Shown here: positions 59,786 through 64,000 of the stretch, piece after piece | Layout: every line of letters starts with the position of its first letter | Position numbering within the stretch: the first letter of the stretch is position 1 | The notes under the pieces: generated by a model | The model's input: the letters and a program-made list of their open reading frames with translations, nothing else | What the model was told of the DNA's origin: nothing | Database searches by the model: none | Origin: DASUPK01 sp963736685 | Lineage (GTDB): Bacteria > Actinomycetota > Thermoleophilia > Solirubrobacterales > 70-9 | Length of the DNA stretch: 64,000 bases | Reading direction: 5' to 3' | NCBI GenBank assembly: GCA_963736685.1 | Contig: CAVTPZ010000017.1 | Span: forward strand, 186,001-250,000 | Made by a program: the position numbers and the translations under genes

Positions 59786-60886
59786 CTACGCGCCCGGATC
59801 GTCCTCCGGGTCGGAGGAGCCCGAGCCCAGCTCGACCCCCACCAGGTTCGCCGGCCGCCCCGGCAGGTACATCGAGGAGCCGGTGGCGAGAGCGACCTGT
59901 TTGCCCTCGGAGTTCGTGATCTCGGCGGCGGTGATCACCAGCGTCCGGCCTCGATGGAGGATCCGGGCGCGCGCGATCAGATCGTTCCCGTCCGGGAAGA
60001 CAGGGCGCAGGTAGTTGACCTTGAAGTCGAGCGGCGCCACGGCTGTGTCCGAGGCGGCCGTGGTGAAGGCGGCGCCGGTCATCGCGCTCTCGGCCAGCAT
60101 GGCGGTGAAACCGCCCTGGATCGTTCCGGCGGACGTCGAAAGCCATTTGCTGCAGGGAAGGGCGACCACCGCCTCTCCGTCACCAACCTCCACTGCCCGG
60201 AGGCCGGTGAGGTGGTGGATCGGCGGGCGCGGCAACTCGTCGTCGATCAGCGCCCGCATCAACTCCAGGCCGGTGCGGCGCTCGAACTCCTCCTGAGGGA
60301 GAACCTCACCCTCGATCTCCCGGCGAAGGGGATCGTCCGGCGATTCGCCGGGGGGATCGTTTTCGTGTGGCGGCGCGTCGAGGTCCGGCGGCTCGGGAAT
60401 CGGATCGACCGGCGGGAAGACGCTGCACCGGGTCGTCCCGTGCGAGATCAGCTGGTCCTCGGAGTCGAACAGGAAGGCCTCGGAGATTCCCATTGTGCGG
60501 CCCCGGTGAATCAGCTGGCCCGATCCGGTGACCGCGGCGCCGTCGCGCGGCACGACCGGGCGGAGAAAGGACATCGAGAGCTCGGCGGTGGTCATCCCCT
60601 GCCCAGCCTCCACCGAGGAGTGCACGACCGAGCCGAGGGCGGCATCGCCGATCACCGCGAGCATCCCGGCCGAGATCAGGCCCGAGGTGTTCGCGAACCA
60701 GGGCGAAGCCGGCATCGAGAACGTCGAGTGGCCGAGCGAGCCCTCGGTCATCTCGAGCTCGGTGAGGTAGCCCATCGGCGAGTACGGGATGAGCCCACGC
60801 CTTCCGGCGCCCATGCGCTCGATCCCGGGCAGCCCCAGGAAGGAGCGGTCCGGGTAGCCGCCCTTCGCGGGTTCCTGCCAGATCAA
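59786..60886 (-). CDS. Tandem double-hotdog acyl-CoA thioesterase
   Basis: 366 aa, TTG start overlapping the TetR stop by 4 bases (TTGA); ATG 60814 is an alternative, but the intervening PDRSFLGLPGIERM looks coding. Two PaaI-type hotdog domains: first about residues 60-165 (SAGMLAVIGDAALGSVVHSS, ELSMSFLRPVVPRDG, GRTMGISEAFLFDSE), second about 235-345 (GTIQGGFTAMLAESAMTGAA, DFKVNYLRPVFPDG, GRTLVITAAEITNSEG), linked by an acidic Pro-rich spacer. Hydrolyses acyl-CoA thioesters; substrate unknown. Confidence 0.85.
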   Translation of the reverse strand: MIWQEPAKGGYPDRSFLGLPGIERMGAGRRGLIPYSPMGYLTELEMTEGSLGHSTFSMPASPWFANTSGLISAGMLAVIGDAALGSVVHSSVEAGQGMTTAELSMSFLRPVVPRDGAAVTGSGQLIHRGRTMGISEAFLFDSEDQLISHGTTRCSVFPPVDPIPEPPDLDAPPHENDPPGESPDDPLRREIEGEVLPQEEFERRTGLELMRALIDDELPRPPIHHLTGLRAVEVGDGEAVVALPCSKWLSTSAGTIQGGFTAMLAESAMTGAAFTTAASDTAVAPLDFKVNYLRPVFPDGNDLIARARILHRGRTLVITAAEITNSEGKQVALATGSSMYLPGRPANLVGVELGSGSSDPEDDPGA

Positions 60887-61485
60887 CTCGCGAGCAGATG
60901 GCGCGCGGCTTCGGTCCCGGCGGAGATCACGCCAGCGTGATCGCGCTCGGGATCCGAGAGCAGCTGCAGGGCGATGCCGTCGGCGAGCGCGAAGAGGAGC
61001 GCGACGACCGCGTCGATGTCGAAGCGCGGCTTGATCACGCCCTCGTCCTGCTTGGCGCGCAGGATGTCGGCGACGTGGCCGCGAGTGCGGTTGAAGAGCT
61101 CACCCACCTCGCGCTGGATCTCCGGGTTGCGCCGGCCTGCGGTGAACAGGTCGAAGAGCAGGACCCAGAAGCCGGGATCGTTCTGAATCGAATCCTCGAG
61201 GTCGGCAACCAGGATGTCGAGCAGCTCGTCCGCCGAGGTGGCCCCCGCCAGGGCGTCATCCAGGCGGGTGATCCGGTGCACCGTGTCGCGACGGACCACC
61301 TCGACCAGGAGCGCCTCCTTGGTGCCGAAGTAGTAGTGGAGAAGCCCACGGCTCACACCCGCCTCACGGGCGACGTGCTCGAAAGTCGAGCCGGAGATGC
61401 CTCGGCGGGCGACGCTCGAGCGCATCGCCTCGACGATCCGCTGAGCCTTCTCCCCACTCAGCTCACGCGTCTTGGTGGCCTCCAC
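60883..61485 (-). CDS. TetR-family regulator of the thioesterase operon
   Basis: 200 aa, GTG start. HTH: RIVEAMRSSVARRGISGSTFEHVAREAGVSRGLLHYYFGTKEALL, then an all-helical ligand domain (DILVADLEDSIQNDPGFWVLLFDLF). Co-translated with the double-hotdog thioesterase, so it probably responds to an acyl-CoA or fatty acid. No clear operator found in the short upstream gap. Confidence 0.92.
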   Translation of the reverse strand: MEATKTRELSGEKAQRIVEAMRSSVARRGISGSTFEHVAREAGVSRGLLHYYFGTKEALLVEVVRRDTVHRITRLDDALAGATSADELLDILVADLEDSIQNDPGFWVLLFDLFTAGRRNPEIQREVGELFNRTRGHVADILRAKQDEGVIKPRFDIDAVVALLFALADGIALQLLSDPERDHAGVISAGTEAARHLLAS

Positions 61486-61524
61486 GGGCCGAAGATTAGG
61501 CGTTTGGCTGGCTGGACAGCTTGC

Positions 61525-62226
61525 TCAGCCGAGCTTCACCGGCGGGTTGTGGCCCGGGATGACCACAGCGGGGTTCAGGTCCCGAATTCGCTGCCACTGC
61601 CGCAGCAGCTCCTCGCGCTCGGGCCCAAAATCCTCAGGCAGGCTCATCTCGTCGAAGTACTCCGGCAACGGCCCGACGCAGTCGGAGGCGATCACCACGA
61701 GGCCCTCATCGGTGTCGACCAGCAGTGAGATCAGGCCGTCGGAGTGGCCGGGCGTGAGCATCCAGCGGATGCCCGGCTCGATCTCCCCCTCGTCCCCATC
61801 GAGGACCTCGAGGTTGGCCATCTCCATCACACCGGAGACGATCTGCGCATAGGGAGCCTCGGTCTCGATCCGATGGACATAGGTGCGCCGCATCGGCCAG
61901 GCGGCCAGGCCCTCGGCGTGATCGAAGTGGAGGTGCGTGAGGATCACATCCTTCACCTCGTTCGGGTCGACGCCGAGCTCGGTCATCGCCCCGATCACGG
62001 GCGCTCCCTGCATGATCAGCCCGGGATCGACGAGGTAGTCGCGCTCGCCGCGGACGAGGAGCGTGTTCGGGAAGGCGACCATGCCCGTCGTCCGCCCGCC
62101 CTGCTGGAGCGACTTGTAGCGCTCGAACCCGTCCGCCGAGCTGTCGATGGTGGCCGCCTCCGCCTCGCCGTTGGACACGGCGAAGACGTAGCGCTGGGCC
62201 GGAAGGAGGATGTGGACAGATGCCAT
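61525..62226 (-). CDS. Metallo-beta-lactamase-fold hydrolase (AHL lactonase-like)
   Basis: 233 aa. Metal motif THLHFDHAEG (HxHxDH), then LTPGHSDGLISLLV (metal His), ASDCVGPL (bridging Asp) and the C-terminal VVIPGHNPPV. The order matches N-acyl-homoserine lactonases/quorum-quenching subgroup, although many homologues act on other esters. It precedes the TetR/thioesterase pair on the same strand. Confidence 0.85.
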   Translation of the reverse strand: MASVHILLPAQRYVFAVSNGEAEAATIDSSADGFERYKSLQQGGRTTGMVAFPNTLLVRGERDYLVDPGLIMQGAPVIGAMTELGVDPNEVKDVILTHLHFDHAEGLAAWPMRRTYVHRIETEAPYAQIVSGVMEMANLEVLDGDEGEIEPGIRWMLTPGHSDGLISLLVDTDEGLVVIASDCVGPLPEYFDEMSLPEDFGPEREELLRQWQRIRDLNPAVVIPGHNPPVKLG

Positions 62227-62248
62227 CGGCGGACCCTATTCAAACGAA

Positions 62249-62272
62249 GAGGGCGCCCCGAAGGACGCCCTC
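62249..62272 (-). terminator. UUCG-loop hairpin terminator after the 62295 gene
   Basis: On the minus strand a 10-pair stem (one G-T) closes the tetraloop TTCG, followed by TTCGTTTGAA. Directly downstream of the small membrane protein gene. Confidence 0.75.
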
Positions 62273-62294
62273 GCCAAGCCGGTGATGCCGTTCG

Positions 62295-62744
62295 TCAGGC
62301 GCTGGGGACGGTCTCGGTATCCGGGGCCGGGGTGGTGGTCGAGGTGTACTCGAACTCCTCCTCCGCGCCGAACAGCTTGTCGAGCACGAGCTTGCGCGCG
62401 TCCTCGCTCAGGATGAGAACCAGGGCCGCACCGAGGATGCCCACGAGCAGGGCCTTTCCAAGCCCGAACCGGCGGCGGGTGCTCCGTCCGCGCAGCTGCT
62501 GTGAAGCATCCCGAAGCGACTCTGCCGCCGTCCGCAGATCACGCTGAACCTTCTTGTCGTCCATCAGGGCCTTCGCGGGCCCCTTCCCATTCGACATCCG
62601 GGCATACGCGCCCTTGGCGGCCTCGAAGGCCACTCGGATGTTCTCGCGCAGCTCGTCATCCTCGATGAGCCGTCGCACATATGGATTGGACGCAACCGAC
62701 CGGGCAGCATCTCCGGCTTTCGCGCTTCTGCTTTGTGCCCCCAT
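62295..62744 (-). CDS. Single-pass membrane protein, unknown function
   Basis: 149 aa, ATG with GAGGAGA site. Long amphipathic N-terminal helices (DDELRENIRVAFEAAKGAYARM, KKVQRDLRTAAESLRDASQQLRG), one TM helix (about residues 98-116, LGKALLVGILGAALVLILSE), short acidic/Thr-Pro tail. Not recognised; the layout recalls YtxH-type envelope-associated proteins. Downstream of lon on the same strand. Confidence 0.7.
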   Translation of the reverse strand: MGAQSRSAKAGDAARSVASNPYVRRLIEDDELRENIRVAFEAAKGAYARMSNGKGPAKALMDDKKVQRDLRTAAESLRDASQQLRGRSTRRRFGLGKALLVGILGAALVLILSEDARKLVLDKLFGAEEEFEYTSTTTPAPDTETVPSA

Positions 62745-62783
62745 GGGTCTCCTCAGATCGTTTTCCAGGGTGCACCGGGGAGA

Positions 62784-64000
62784 CTACCCGCTGGCGCGTT
62801 TCCCATCCGTTTGCAGGGCGACCTTCAGCACATCGCCGATGTCGTCGGCGTAGACGAAGTCCAGACCCTCGCGCTCCTGCTCGGAGATCTCCTCCACGTC
62901 GCCCTCGTTGCGGTCGGGCACGATCACCTGCTTGATGCCGGCCCGCTGCGCCGCGAGCGACTTCTCCTTGAGGCCCCCGATCGGGAGAACCTGGCCGGTC
63001 AGGGTGATCTCGCCGGTCATCGCCACGTCGTTGCGGACGGGGCGGTTGGTGATCAGCGAGGCGAGGGCCGTGGCCATCGCAATACCCGCCGAGGGGCCGT
63101 CCTTGGGCACGGCCCCGGCCGGGATGTGGACATGGATGTCGTGGTTCGCGAACCACTCATCCTCGAGGTCGGGTGCCAGCTCGTGCGCGTGCCGCCGCAC
63201 CCAGGTGAGCGCCGCCTGCGCGGACTCCCGCATCACGTCGCCGAGCTGGCCCGTGATCGTGAGGTTCCCCGATCCGGGTACCGCGCTCGCCTCGATGAAG
63301 AGGACCACCCCGCCCACCGGTGTCCAAGCGAGGCCGGTGGCGACGCCGGGATCCTTGGTCCGGCGGCGGGTCTCGGAGAAGACCTGGCGCTTGCCGAGCA
63401 GCTCGCGGGCGCGCTTGGCCGAGACCCGCACCTTCCCCTTGGCCTTCCCCTCCGCGACGTCGCGAGCGACCTTGCGGCAGACGGTGCCGATCTGACGCTC
63501 GAGGTTCCGCACGCCGGCCTCCCGGGTGTACTCCTCGATGATCGCTTTCAGGGCGGGGTCGGCGAACTCGATGTTCGATGCCCTCAGCCCATTCGCCGAA
63601 AGCTGCCTCGGCACCAGGTAGCGCTTCGCGATGTGGAGCTTCTCCTCGACCGTGTAGCCGGCGAGCTGGATCACCTCCATCCGGTCCTGGAGCGCCGGCG
63701 GGATCGTGTCCAGGATGTTGGCGGTGGCGATGAAGAGGACCTCGGAGAGGTCGAACGGCAGGTCCAGGTAGTGGTCGCGGAAGGTCGCGTTCTGGGCGGG
63801 GTCGAGCACCTCGAGCATCGCGCTGGAGGGATCGCCGCGGAAGTCCGCCCCCATCTTGTCGATCTCGTCGATCATGAAGACGGGGTTGCGGGTGCCCGCG
63901 TCACGCAGCGCGCGGATGATCGTTCCCGGAAGGGCGCCGATGTAGGTGCGGCGATGGCCCCGGATCTCAGCCTCGTCGCGGACCCCGCCGACGGAGACCC
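62784..64000 (-). CDS. lon: Lon ATP-dependent protease, C-terminal part (5' end outside window)
   Basis: Frame is open to base 64000, so the gene enters from the right edge. Visible: end of the AAA+ module (GVRDEAEIRGHRRTYIGALP, MIDEIDKMGADFRGDPSSAML = Walker B and sensor region, FIATANILDTIPPALQDRME sensor-1), the Lon proteolytic domain with catalytic dyad Ser in PKDGPSAGIAMAT and Lys in GGLKEKSLAAQR, and VIVPDRNEGDVEEI. N-terminal substrate domain and Walker A lie outside the window. Confidence 0.96.
   Translation of the reverse strand, partial: VSVGGVRDEAEIRGHRRTYIGALPGTIIRALRDAGTRNPVFMIDEIDKMGADFRGDPSSAMLEVLDPAQNATFRDHYLDLPFDLSEVLFIATANILDTIPPALQDRMEVIQLAGYTVEEKLHIAKRYLVPRQLSANGLRASNIEFADPALKAIIEEYTREAGVRNLERQIGTVCRKVARDVAEGKAKGKVRVSAKRARELLGKRQVFSETRRRTKDPGVATGLAWTPVGGVVLFIEASAVPGSGNLTITGQLGDVMRESAQAALTWVRRHAHELAPDLEDEWFANHDIHVHIPAGAVPKDGPSAGIAMATALASLITNRPVRNDVAMTGEITLTGQVLPIGGLKEKSLAAQRAGIKQVIVPDRNEGDVEEISEQEREGLDFVYADDIGDVLKVALQTDGKRASG

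Noticed and set aside
1..64000. CRISPR array or phage/IS element
   Set aside because: No regularly spaced direct repeats, no transposase or integrase motifs in any frame; the only dispersed repeats are the hairpin elements listed.

Overview
The window is a stretch of a high-GC actinobacterial chromosome, most likely from the class Thermoleophilia (Solirubrobacterales or a relative). This is inferred from three things: Actinobacteria-type gene order, GTG/TTG starts with GC-rich third codon positions, and secreted families (KKEKKQVKN-type exported proteins, secreted repeat proteins) that I associate with that class. No rRNA is present. There is one tRNA, tRNA-Gln(UUG). I see no insertion sequence, prophage or CRISPR array.

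Layout. 0-3.5 kb: class I fructose-bisphosphate aldolase, a secreted nuclease, csrA and small proteins. 3.5-12.4 kb (minus strand): four tandem, translationally coupled paralogues of a large polytopic GT-C-like membrane protein, downstream of ftsB. 12.5-19.5 kb (minus): mfd, membrane-anchored PPIase, mazG, eno, ftsB. 20-22.3 kb (minus): rplY, pth, crotonase. 22.4-27.7 kb: ABC1-type kinase, glycerophosphodiesterase, lipoprotein, prs, glmU. 27.9-34 kb: secreted protein, two DJ-1/PfpI proteins (one fused to AraC), tRNA-Gln, SRPBCC protein, GH15 glucoamylase/trehalase-like enzyme, PucR regulator. 34-43.4 kb (minus): ROK kinase, rsmI, RemA-like protein, metG, two secreted proteins, tatD, rsmA, ispE, DedA-PAP2 fusion, small membrane protein, pucR. 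43.4-49.2 kb: a frame-disrupted LytR-CpsA-Psr gene, an FmdB zinc ribbon and a heavily broken PQQ sugar-dehydrogenase/discoidin gene. 49.3-57.6 kb: glyQS, MFS transporter, secreted duplicated protein, sigma-K/anti-sigma/fasciclin cassette, TetR plus R2-like oxidase-SCP2 fusion, SHOCT protein. 57.6-64 kb (minus): GH78-like rhamnosidase, double-hotdog thioesterase, TetR, MBL hydrolase, membrane protein and the 3' part of lon.

How it fits together. Much of the housekeeping content (rsmI, metG, tatD, rsmA, ispE, glmU, prs, rplY, pth, mfd, mazG, eno, ftsB) is the neighbourhood found in Mycobacterium tuberculosis around Rv1003-Rv1024, so this is an old actinobacterial core block with lineage-specific insertions. 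The most notable insertions are the four-gene membrane array after ftsB, whose position suggests cell-envelope work, and a family of about 75-105 bp intergenic repeats made of small hairpins. The repeats sit at gene ends and in three cases supply the last codons of the neighbouring protein. A second striking feature is a 5-kb patch (44.5-49.1 kb) in which both large genes are broken by frameshifts, while the rest of the window reads cleanly.
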